14,189 nucleotides of DNA from Jimgerdemannia flammicorona. Its lineage: Eukaryota; Mucoromycota; Endogonomycetes; Endogonales; Endogonaceae. Below the pieces are notes generated by a model. It searched no databases, was not told where the DNA came from, and was given only the letters and a program-made list of their open reading frames with translations. Below, one piece after another: positions 1 to 6,870 of this stretch; the stretch's first letter is position 1, and each line of letters opens with the position of its first letter. Position numbers and translations under genes: made by a program. Where the stretch lies: NCBI GenBank assembly GCA_003990745.1, contig RBNI01004369.1:1-14189 (forward strand), read 5' to 3'.

Positions 1-240
1 GGGAGGTCTGGTTGGATCGGCGAATGGGGGGCATTGTGTGATGGGTACTTGGTTCTTTGGTGCTGATCCCTGAGGCGGGGTATGGTTCCTTAAATAACAT
101 GGTCTTCATTTTGGCTCAGATTATCTTGTCTTCTTTTGGGATGATCACCTAATGGGTCAGGCTGTCTATTTGATTGTCATGCCATTATGTCATCTGATCT
201 TAGTAGTCACCGGTACTCCATTGTCAATTGCATACGTCAC
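1..240. other. Non-element flank, no gene seen
   Basis: No coding region, RNA gene or repeat is recognisable here. The stretch still holds five CpG dinucleotides, whereas the LINE remnant that starts at 241 has none. Similarity to the younger LINE copy begins only at about 241-243. I read this as pre-insertion flanking sequence of LINE copy A. What it encodes or derives from is unknown. Confidence 0.5.
221..240. repeat. Possible left target site duplication of LINE copy A
   Basis: The 20 bases ending exactly where LINE similarity starts share a core (GC, then ATACGT, then AC) with 2086-2106 directly after the LINE tail. There is one mismatch in the core and a 2-base gap, and the outer halves match poorly. 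The position is right for a target site duplication, but the match is imperfect. Confidence 0.35.
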
Positions 241-1110
241 AATATGCTATCCCTAGAGCCTCTTTTGGATAGGATTCAGTGAAAGGTGGGAGGGTTGGAC
301 ATTCTGGGGGTTAATTGGAAGGTGGGGGCCTTCACTGACAATATAGTGGTCAGGTTGGAGTTGATAGAGGATATGGTGGTACTGAAAGGTATAGTAGAGT
401 AGTATGAGGAGTGCTTGGGTGCTAAGCTCAACTGGTATAAGTGTGAGACTTTGGTATTAGGAGGAGAGATAGTAGGTAAGGATGAAATTGGAACAATTAT
501 CTCTACAAGAGAGACTATTCACTATCTGAAGATCTACTTCTTAGTATATGGCTCCTTGTTATCTTGCAGATAGTGATAGCAGCAGTTGGCAGAGTGGGGG
601 AGTACTCTCTTAGGGTAGGGTGACCATTATATATCTCTGGCAGAGAGGGTGACAGTACTGAATATATACTGATTATCTAAGCTATAGTACCTGAGGTACT
701 ACTTGGACTTTCTGGTATAGATAATCAAGAGATTATTAAAGATGGCCAGGACCTAGATATGGGCAGAGTGATGGAGTCAGATTGGTAGAGAGATGTTGAC
801 CTTACCAGTGGACTGGGGAGGTCTGGGTCTGGTGGATTTTTCCAAATATCTTTATTGCCTACAGATATGATGGCTGAAGCAAGCTAGTGGGTTGAGGGGC
901 AGAGAGTAGGTTCCTCTCATACAGAGGGTGTGGGAGGCCCAGTTCTCTCCCCATAGTGTGACTGGGGATCTACTATCTCTAGTGATCTTAAATAGGAGTC
1001 AGAGGATGTACTTTAGGTGATTCTTGTAGAGAGTGATTGATGGGGCTCACTATATTGGTCTCTGATAGTAGAGTAATGAGGGAGAGGAGGACTGGAGATC
1101 CAGATGTGAA

Positions 1111-1129
1111 GGTGGGACTGCCTTCTGTT
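1111..1129. repeat. Left copy of a perfect 19-bp target site duplication
   Basis: The 19 bases GGTGGGACTGCCTTCTGTT occur here and again at 1230-1248 with no mismatch, flanking a 100-bp insertion. The terminal TT merges with the T-run of the insert, so the exact edge is ambiguous by two bases. Confidence 0.9.
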
Positions 1130-1229
1130 TTTTTTTTTTTTTATAGTCACTTAGACTTCCTTCCTTTATTATGCCTATCTATCTTATATAAATACAATGC
1201 TCCCACCCCCTATCTGATCCCCCTAGGGG
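1130..1229 (-). mobile_element. Antisense 100-bp LINE 3' end nested in LINE copy A
   Basis: On the minus strand this insert ends with AATAAA (plus-strand TTTATT at 1165-1170), then TGACTATA and an A-run of about 13 bases. That layout matches the 3' end of copy A at about 2008-2074, which also has AATAAA, TGACTATA and an A-run. About 70 bp can be aligned with gaps. Perfect 19-bp duplications flank it. I infer a severely 5'-truncated LINE inserted by target-primed reverse transcription in the opposite orientation. No RNA polymerase III A or B box was seen, so a tRNA-derived SINE is less likely, though a SINE sharing the LINE tail is not excluded. Confidence 0.8.
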
Positions 1230-1248
1230 GGTGGGACTGCCTTCTGTT
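1230..1248. repeat. Right copy of the 19-bp target site duplication
   Basis: Identical to 1111-1129. Removing 1130-1248 rejoins the interrupted LINE copy A sequence. Confidence 0.9.
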
Positions 1249-2038
1249 GAGTGGAGTACCAGTGGATGACTTCTGCTTGGAGGATGGTATGAAGTGTCTT
1301 CAGGAGCATGGGAGAGATCTGTGGCCTAAGGTATGGCAGGAGATAGAGATTGGAAATGAGTAAAATTGGCATGACATTTAGTTGTGGGGCAAGCAGATAG
1401 TGAGATAGATTTCTCTCAAGTTCTGGGTGGTATAGTGGAGACTTTTACAGTATAATATAATGTTGAACTACTAGTTGGGTCATTTGGTAGAAGAAGATAC
1501 CTGGGAGTATGAGGAGTATCTGAATATCAGACAGAAGTGGGGAGTGATACAGACTCCTAAATATTGGCTAGGAGAGTGTGAGGTGATGGGTGACTTTTGG
1601 AGAACAATTGAAGTATAGCTGGAGGTATATCTATCAGAACTAGTGAGAGGGAGAGAGATGGAGGGACCTCTGAAGGATACTGGTAGAGGGGTTGGGGGAT
1701 AAGTGGCTAATATTGGAATAAGTACTGGCTATTTGGATCAGACTTACTAGACATTGGCTATATGTATTTGAAGATGGTCAATGGCTGCCACTGAGGGTGA
1801 GGGTTACTAGATAGGAATGGCTGATGATAGACTTGTTGAATGGGTGGTAGAGGGGGGGAAGTGTTGGTGGGGAGTATCAGAGGTAACTAGTGGAGACAAT
1901 ATGTAGGAAGAGTGGGAGAAGGATTGGGGTGGCTTGGGGGTGAACAGCATTTTGAGAGAACAGTGGGAGAGAGAAGAAGCCTCTCTGTGAGATTGAGTGA
2001 GAGGTGTATTTATATTAATATACTATAGATAGTTTAGT

Positions 2039-2083
2039 AATAAAGTAGAAGTCCTTATGACTATAAAAAAAAAATAAAAAATA
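2039..2083 (+). terminator. LINE polyadenylation signal and A-rich tail
   Basis: AATAAA lies at 2039-2044, followed about 20 bases later by a run of ten A and a second short A-run. The same arrangement is seen in the nested antisense copy, so it is the family's 3' end signal rather than chance. Confidence 0.75.
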
Positions 2084-2085
2084 AC

Positions 2086-2106
2086 TTGATTTGGCAGATA
2101 CGTAAC
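2086..2106. repeat. Possible right target site duplication of LINE copy A
   Basis: This is the partner of 221-240 and lies immediately after the A-rich tail. It carries a CpG inside ATACGT, the first CpG to appear after more than 1.8 kb without one, as expected if it is flanking rather than element sequence. Confidence 0.35.
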
Positions 2107-2159
2107 TCAGTTTTGGCATAGATTCTCCTGAATTAGTAGGCTCTTCTAAGAATATCAGA

Positions 2160-2285
2160 TAACTTGATAATTCAGATAGTTCAGATGATATAGATGATTT
2201 GGATAGCTTGGATAATTCAGAGGATTAATAATTCAATAGCTTGGATAGTGGATAACTTAGACAACTTAGAGAACTTGGATGGTAG
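2160..2285. repeat. Degenerate GAT-rich short repeat
   Basis: Variants of a roughly 9-base motif built on TTGGATA, TTCAGATA and GATGAT are strung together. In one plus frame it would read as an Asp/Ser/Asn-rich stretch, but stop codons break it and no longer reading frame contains it. It may be a decayed microsatellite or the remnant of an acidic low-complexity coding tract. Confidence 0.5.
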
Positions 2286-2297
2286 ATTCTTGGTAAA

Positions 2298-2387
2298 GTT
2301 ATATCAAAGACTGGCTTTATTTGCATAGGGTTATATTATAGACTGGCTCTACTGTAAAGTTATATCAGAAGACTGACTTTGTGGTAA
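2298..2387. repeat. Three imperfect ~30-bp direct repeats
   Basis: Three units start at 2298, 2330 and 2359. Each has the pattern GTTATAT, then a few variable bases, then GACTGNCTYT. Spacings are 32 and 29 bases. No function can be assigned. Confidence 0.55.
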
Positions 2388-2778
2388 GATTGCAAGCTCT
2401 CTGGGAATGGCAGATTCTCTTCAGGCTTATCTGATAAGTAAACCAAAATATCATGGCTTATTCCTTAAGTAGTGGGTTTCTCTTCAAAAGACAGCAAAGT
2501 TCTTTACTTGAACTTGGACAGCAAATACTCTTGAACTCATTCTTTGTATTGGAAAGTGGACCAGAGTAGAAATGATAAAGCTCACAATCTCTTAGCAGTA
2601 GCTATAGAGTTCTTCTCAAAGTGTGGTAAGCAGACTTATCTTTTGCTTTAGATTTAATTTTAGACTGAGGTTTATTCACTCTTATCTTTGGAGTATTTTA
2701 TATAGTTGTGGTTACTATCTGGTTACTATATGGCTAATTATAGAAGGCTATTTATAGCAGATATTTCTAGTTCAGTAT

Positions 2779-2854
2779 AAGTATTCAGATCCTATATAAG
2801 TGTTCAGATCCTGTACATATGTTCAGATCCTATATAAGTGTTCAGATCTTGTAT
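2779..2854. repeat. Four tandem 19-bp repeats inside the old LTR
   Basis: Four head-to-tail units of exactly 19 bases (2779, 2798, 2817 and 2836) share the core TTCAGATC. Three of the four carry CTATAT or CTGTA-type tails. They sit in the half of the LTR farthest from the polypurine tract. Tandem repeats in LTRs often act as enhancer elements, but that role is only an inference here. Confidence 0.8.
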
Positions 2855-2925
2855 AGATAAACATACCCTTTCTGATATATCTGGCTAATTATATAAGTTG
2901 TTATGATAAAGCAGTTCTAGATGTC

Positions 2926-2984
2926 TTCAGACATATTTGACTGTCTTTTATATATTCAGATATATTTGACTATCTTTTTATATA
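2926..2984. repeat. Two tandem 29-30 bp repeats inside the old LTR
   Basis: Units 2926-2954 and 2955-2984 share TTCAGAYATATTTGACTRTC followed by T-rich TATATA. They are about 70 bases downstream of the 19-bp array on the plus strand. The TTCAGA start resembles the core of the 19-bp units, which suggests a common origin. Confidence 0.65.
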
Positions 2985-3058
2985 CTCATAACTATTAAGT
3001 ATATCTACTATATAGTTATTTTATAATATTTTTAGTACAATTTTTGCTACTTATCACA

Positions 3059-3070
3059 TCAGCCCCCACT
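3059..3070 (-). other. Polypurine tract of the old gypsy element
   Basis: On the minus strand AGTGGGGGCTGA directly precedes the LTR start TGTGATAAG. This is the expected position and composition for the primer of plus-strand DNA synthesis in a Ty3/gypsy element. Confidence 0.7.
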
Positions 3071-3480
3071 AAAGGATAGACTATCCTCAGACTATCCTTT
3101 AGTTATCATTCCAATATATATAAGTATTATCAGCATCAATATCTGAACTATTATTTTTATTGGTATCTGAGTCACTCTACTTCTTCTTTCTCTGGAAACA
3201 GGATTTCAACATGGTAGATAAAGCTCAAATAGATGGCTAGGTTCATCTCTTATATATTATGCAGAGAGAACTATATATATACTAATGCTGTGATATTTTG
3301 TTTATAGATAGTGTATAGTCTGTCAGCAGTAGTAGTATGCCTTCATGTCAGATCTGTGGTATTTCTGATATAGGTCTGTTCTAGAGCTAGGAGGTTCTAT
3401 AACTGTTTACTAATTGTATAGTAGGCCTGTAGTTGGTGAACTTATAGGAGATATCTGGTCAAGATGAGATTCTCTTAATG
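3071..3480. other. 3' untranslated part of the old gypsy element with hairpin
   Basis: No protein domain was seen between the polypurine tract and the end of integrase similarity. A perfect 11-bp inverted repeat with a 12-base loop lies at 3069-3102, touching the polypurine tract. The rest is AT-rich with no recognisable feature. Confidence 0.5.
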
Positions 3481-4640
3481 AATATAAATTCACTGAAGAG
3501 AGTTTTTATAGACTGGACAGAATTGAGGTAGAGGAATTGAAAGTGACTGGAATGAACTAAGAACAAGGGTCTGGAGGCACTGGTCAATTCTCTAATTTAT
3601 TGTCTGGAGGGAGGTATATCTTGAGGCAATTGATATATATAGGTATCTTTAGGGTTCATCTATCTAGGCTTCTTAAATAGATGCTAGTTCCTTTGATATT
3701 GTAAACAAGATAAGATCCTTTCCATTTGGGCTCCAGTTTGATAGAAAAGTTTGTTTCAATTATACTTCTCCAGACTAATACTTGATCTCCAATCTTAATC
3801 TTCTGATCCTTTTGTTTCTAGTTATAGTACTTCTTTTGTCTTAATTATCTGAACTCAGGCTTAATTATATAATTGTTCTGTCTTCTTAAGGAGGTCTTCA
3901 AAGTTCTCATAGTTAGTGGTTTAGATTCTTTTGGCAAACATCATTTTGAATAGCTTTTGTTTAGTAGAGGCAGTAGGGATATTTTGAATTTCCCATAAGA
4001 TCTCAGGTAAGCAGAGGTCTTAGTTTATAGGATCAACTTGGGTAAGTTCTTTCTTAATAGTCTGATTCATTTGTTCTATTATACCATTGGTCTGAGAGTA
4101 GTGTGATGTGGTTCACTTGAGATGAATCTTATAAATTTGAGTATAACTTATAATTATATTGTTGATGAATTCTGTGTCTCAGTCAGAGATAAGTTCTTCT
4201 GAGATCCATATCTGAGTGTGAGTCGTCTATAGAGGAGGCCAATAATAGTCAGGGTATCTGTGATTTCTATTGGAAAAGCTTTGGGTAATTTGGTCAAATA
4301 TTTCTTAAATACTAGGATATACTTATTCCTTCTTGGTATAATTGATAGATGTTTAATTATATCTACTCTCTATCTTTGGAAAATATTGTCTGGTGGTATG
4401 ATTAGTTATAATGGTGTTTGATAATTCTTCTTTTCTTGGTATTTCTGGTAGATGTTATATTTCTTGAGTATATCTTAGACTTATATTCTGAGATTGGGCC
4501 AATATTGGTATGTTTTTTACAGTTTTTCTTCTATATTCACCTGTCCTTGGTGGGCTTTCTGGTGTTCTTTTCAGATGAGATATTCTTGTGCTTTGATGGT
4601 TAGAGGAGCTTCTTTTAGGGTGTAGGTTTTCAGTACACCC
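3480..4640 (-). pseudogene. Integrase remnant of the old Ty3/gypsy element
   Basis: Integrase inserts retrotransposon cDNA into chromosomes. Read on the minus strand, an N-terminal zinc-binding region lies at about 4440-4600, with a His-x-Gly-type stretch (4521-4570). At 4443-4475 the expected Cys-x2-Cys pair appears as Tyr-Asn-Ile-Tyr. The catalytic core covers about 3880-4390, with recognisable Lys-Ala-Phe-Pro-Ile and Arg-Tyr-Gly stretches and a degraded Asn-Gly-Ile-Ile-Glu-Gln-Met-Asn-Gln segment. The GPY/F-type C-terminal module lies at about 3665-3800, with Ile-Gly-Asp-Gln-Val and Pro-Lys-Trp-Lys-Gly. No chromodomain follows. Multiple stops and frame changes make it non-functional. Confidence 0.8.
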
Positions 4641-4649
4641 TTCTTCTGA

Positions 4650-5039
4650 TTTATTGGGGTTAGTGAGAAAGTATATCAACATTATTGTGAGCTTTTTCTG
4701 CTTTATAAATGACGGTAATTTTGTAATCCTGAAAAATAAGAATCTAGTAGGCCAGGATTCCAGTGGGTTTTTTGTAATTGAATAGCCATTTGAGGGCTGT
4801 ATGGTCAGTTATCAGAGTGAATATTTTTCTAATAAGATAATGTTTGAACAGGATGACTGTCTATATAACTGCAAGGTATTCCAATTTGGTACTATTATAG
4901 TTAATCTACTGCTGATTGATAGTTTGGCTTATATAAACTATCACTAATATTGTTGGTCAGATTCTTCCTGGGCTAAAACTGCTCTAAGGCTATCTTTGAA
5001 AGTATTTGTATACAAGATGAATGACTTCTATAGATTGAG
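4650..5039 (-). pseudogene. RNase H remnant of the old Ty3/gypsy element
   Basis: On the minus strand a segment reads Ile-Thr-Asp-His-Thr-Ala-Leu-Lys-Trp-Leu, with Asp-His-Thr-Ala-Leu-Lys-Trp at 4786-4806. It is followed by Lys-Lys-Pro-Thr-Gly-Ile-Leu-Ala and an Asn-Asn-Val-Asp-Ile-Leu-Ser-His end. This is the familiar C-terminal half of Ty3/gypsy RNase H, which removes the RNA template during reverse transcription. The N-terminal catalytic residues could not be placed with confidence. A TAG sits where the conserved Trp after Gly-Ile-Leu-Ala is expected. Confidence 0.8.
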
Positions 5040-5860
5040 ATGTACAAGGATTGGTACTGTGGTCATGCAGTGCTTAAGTTCCTTGAAGGCTAGTATTTGT
5101 AATTCTGTCTATTTATATGGTACTCCTTTCTTGAGAAGGATTTGAATTGGTATAGTAATTTGGACAAAGTCCTTAATAAATCTTCTGTAATAGGACACTA
5201 GTATCAAAAATGATAGTATTTCCTTTGGGGTCTTGGGTACTGGCCAGTTGTTGATCTTCTCAGTCTTCTTTAGATCTATATAGATTCTTTCTTTTGAAAC
5301 TATAAATTTAAGGAATTCAAGTTTCTGTTTCTCAAAGAAGTATTTCTTAGCATTGAGTCTCAGGTGGTTCTTGCAGGTGAGCTTGAAGAATTCTTTTAGT
5401 TAGTGCAGATATTCTTCAAAATTTACTAAATAGATGTTAAAATTATCTATATATATAATCAGACAGTAGTGGATCAATGAGCCATAGACTGAATTCATCA
5501 TTCTCTGGAAGGTGAGAGGTGCATTGCAAAGTCTAAAGCATTTGGAAGTATTCAAACAGTTTTTCTAGAGTAAGAAAGGCTATTTTCTGAATGTTCTTGA
5601 GATCTATGGAGATCTTATAAAATCCTGCAAAAAGATCTATACTACAGAAGTATCTAGTATCTTATAACCAATCTAAGAGGTCATCAATTCCAGGCAAAGA
5701 ATAGGTATTCTTTTAAGTTACTGAGTTGAGTTTTCTATAGTCTACATAGAGTCTCCATCCTCCTTTCTTTGATACAATAAGTATAGGGCTGACCCAAGGG
5801 CTGGTGGAGGGTCGGATGAATTCATTGTTTAAGAGTTCTTGAATGTACTCCTTTTTGAAT
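5040..5860 (-). pseudogene. Reverse transcriptase remnant of the old Ty3/gypsy element
   Basis: This domain copies element RNA into DNA. Minus-strand reading gives, in order: Ile-Arg-Pro-Ser-Thr-Ser-Pro-Trp with Lys-Lys-Gly-Gly-Trp-Arg-Leu, then Val-Asp-Tyr-Arg-Lys-Leu-Asn (about 5725-5751), the active-site motif Tyr-Ile-Asp-Asn (5442-5453), then Leu-Arg-Leu-Asn-Ala-Lys-Lys, Pro-Lys-Thr-Pro-Lys-Glu-Ile and Tyr-Tyr-Arg-Arg-Phe. The second Asp of the active site has become Asn (GAT to AAT), which alone should abolish polymerisation. The first block (start base 5796) and the active-site block (5447) lie in different frames, so at least one indel separates them. Confidence 0.88.
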
Positions 5861-6467
5861 GTCTTTAGGTAATGGGGTATTCTATAGGGTTTCTGCTAGA
5901 TGGATATTATATTTCCTATATTTATACTATAGTAATATGATGGGTTGTATGGCAGATTGCTATAATCAGTAGTAAAGATATCTTGATATTGGTTGAGAAG
6001 TTCTACTAGTTGTTGCTATTGCTGGTGTATCAATTCTTCCTCAATATTAGTGAAAGGCTTTACTGTCTTCTAGGTTACAGAGGGGCCTTTCCTTTCTTCT
6101 AAGACCTTTTGCCATTTACTAATAGGTTTAGCTTATAGATTTCTCTATAAGTTTAATTGAAAAAGAGTACTAAGTATCCTATGATGGTTTCTTTTAGTAA
6201 AATGCTGCTTTCCCAGCTCTAGTTGGTTGCTCAAGAGTGCACTGGATTCATCTTATCAGAGAATATATGTCCTTCAATATCCAGGTTTGAGATATCTTCA
6301 TTAGGTTCAAAGAAGAGATTTCTGAGGTCAGGTGGTATAAAGATTTCGAAGGTGGTTTGCTCTCCTAGCTCCAGGATGAGATTCTTGTACAATTTGACTG
6401 GTTGATAATATACTTACTGAGGGATGTCCTTCTTAAGGTGGTTGACCTGGAGGAGATATACTTCCTT
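5861..6467 (-). other. Gypsy segment between dUTPase and RT, no domain assigned
   Basis: Minus-strand frames here contain open stretches, such as the one around 6230-6410 with Lys-Leu-Tyr-Lys-Asn-Leu and Ile-Phe-Ile-Pro-Pro-Asp-Leu, which look like real polyprotein sequence. I could not identify an aspartic protease Asp-Thr-Gly motif. By position it should hold protease and the linker to RT, but this is inference only. Confidence 0.4.
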
Positions 6468-6870
6468 TCTATCTGAGCTTCCAAAACCTTTGGCTTGCCT
6501 TGCTCCTTCAGTCAGTTTGAAGACTTCTTGTAATTGAGGGGTCTTGACTTCCATGAAGACTGCTTGGGCAATCTTCTATCCTCTAAGGATTTAGTGCTAT
6601 TCTATACTACTATTATATAGGATGATCTTAATTTTGCCTATATATCCTGGGTCTATAGTTCCTCCTTCTACAGTTACTTCTTGTTTAGTAAGCCCAGACC
6701 TTGAGGTTAGCTGGGTGTAAGTTCCTTTGAGTGGCTGCATGGCTACTTCTGTTCTAAACATCAGTATTCCTCCAGGTTTGATAGATTCATCCTCCAAACT
6801 ATAGAGATCATACTCTATATCTTCCTGGTGGGCTTTGGTTGGGGGTTTGACCTTGGGATGGAGTAGAATA
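6468..6870 (-). pseudogene. dUTPase domain of the old Ty3/gypsy Pol
   Basis: dUTPase hydrolyses dUTP to dUMP and pyrophosphate, keeping uracil out of newly made DNA. All five motifs of the trimeric dUTPase family can be read on the minus strand, all in one frame. Motif 1 is Tyr-Asp-Leu-Tyr-Ser (6798-6812). Motif 2 is around Lys-Gly-Thr-Tyr-Thr-Gln-Leu-Thr-Ser-Arg-Ser-Gly-Leu. Motif 3 is around Glu-Gly-Gly-Thr-Ile-Asp-Pro-Gly-Tyr. Motif 4 is Lys-Ile-Ala-Gln-Ala just after a TAG. Motif 5 is Gly-Phe-Gly-Ser-Ser-Asp (6471-6488). The motif 3 Tyr that contacts deoxyuridine is kept. Three in-frame stops (TAG, TAA, TAG) lie between motifs 3 and 4, and the usual Gly-Tyr-Asp of motif 1 reads Glu-Tyr-Asp. 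The domain sits between the Gag zinc knuckle and RT. Confidence 0.88.

Larger units (their letters stand above)
241..1990 (+). pseudogene. LINE ORF2 C-terminal remnant (RT end, thumb, zinc-finger region)
   Basis: This decayed ORF2 fragment begins inside the reverse transcriptase just before the catalytic motif, which reads Phe-Thr-Asp-Asn at 331-342 where the younger copy has Phe-Thr-Asp-Asp. The thumb and connection region up to about 880 matches 12494-12867 of the younger copy. Beyond that it is the only record in the window of the C-terminus. Around 1498-1580 one frame reads Tyr-x2-Tyr, then a Tyr-x4-Cys. If the tyrosines are mutated Cys (TGT to TAT) and His (CAT to TAT), this is the Cys-x2-Cys...His-x4-Cys zinc finger usual at the end of such LINE polymerases. 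Frequent TAG and TGA codons and frameshifts make it a pseudogene. No RNase H motif was recognised. Confidence 0.75.
241..2083 (+). mobile_element. LINE copy A: 5'-truncated, decayed Tad1-like non-LTR retrotransposon
   Basis: From about 241 the sequence parallels the younger LINE at 12219 onward, for example the reverse transcriptase stretch around 320-460 against 12298-12440, and this continues to where the younger copy is cut at 12867. Copy A then supplies the 3' end that the younger copy lost. It ends with AATAAA (2039-2044) and an A-rich tail (about 2065-2083). A truncated 5' end with an A-rich 3' end is the usual result of incomplete target-primed reverse transcription. The body has no CpG at all and many TGG-to-TAG changes, so it is long dead. 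A second short LINE insertion interrupts it at 1130-1229. Confidence 0.85.
2084..2621. other. Unassigned AT-rich interval with degenerate short repeats
   Basis: No gene or known domain was found between the LINE tail and the gypsy LTR. After the CpG at 2101 the interval has none. It contains a run of GAT/AAT/TCA-type triplets (about 2160-2285) and a three-copy imperfect repeat (2298-2387). It may be older element debris. The stretch 2390-2621 shows nothing recognisable. Confidence 0.4.
2622..3058 (-). repeat. 3' LTR of the old Ty3/gypsy element
   Basis: Read on the minus strand the LTR begins TGTGATAAGTAG (right end, 3047-3058). The left end on the plus strand reads TGTGGTAAGCAG. These are inverted repeats matching at 10 of 12 bases, and both differences are transitions. 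A polypurine tract abuts the right end on the internal side. The length would be 437 bp. The right edge is firm. The left edge rests on the inverted repeat alone, and a weaker alternative start lies near 2440. The other LTR is not in the window. Confidence 0.65.

Noticed and set aside
1130..1229. tRNA-derived SINE
   Set aside because: No RNA polymerase III A or B box is visible, and the 3' half matches the LINE tail, so a truncated LINE is the simpler call.
1037..1363. Plus-strand open frame of 108 codons
   Set aside because: It runs across the nested antisense insertion and its T-run, so it joins two unrelated pieces. The surrounding LINE frame is full of stops.
2779..2854. CRISPR-like array of 19-bp units
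   Set aside because: The units are directly head to tail with no spacers, in an LTR of a eukaryotic retroelement.
4418..4682. Short open frames on both strands inside the integrase region
   Set aside because: They are off-frame by-products of the decayed integrase. The integrase-like reading uses a different minus-strand frame with stop codons.
6223..6405. Plus-strand open frame of 60 codons
   Set aside because: Antisense shadow of the gypsy segment between dUTPase and RT, with no recognisable protein features.
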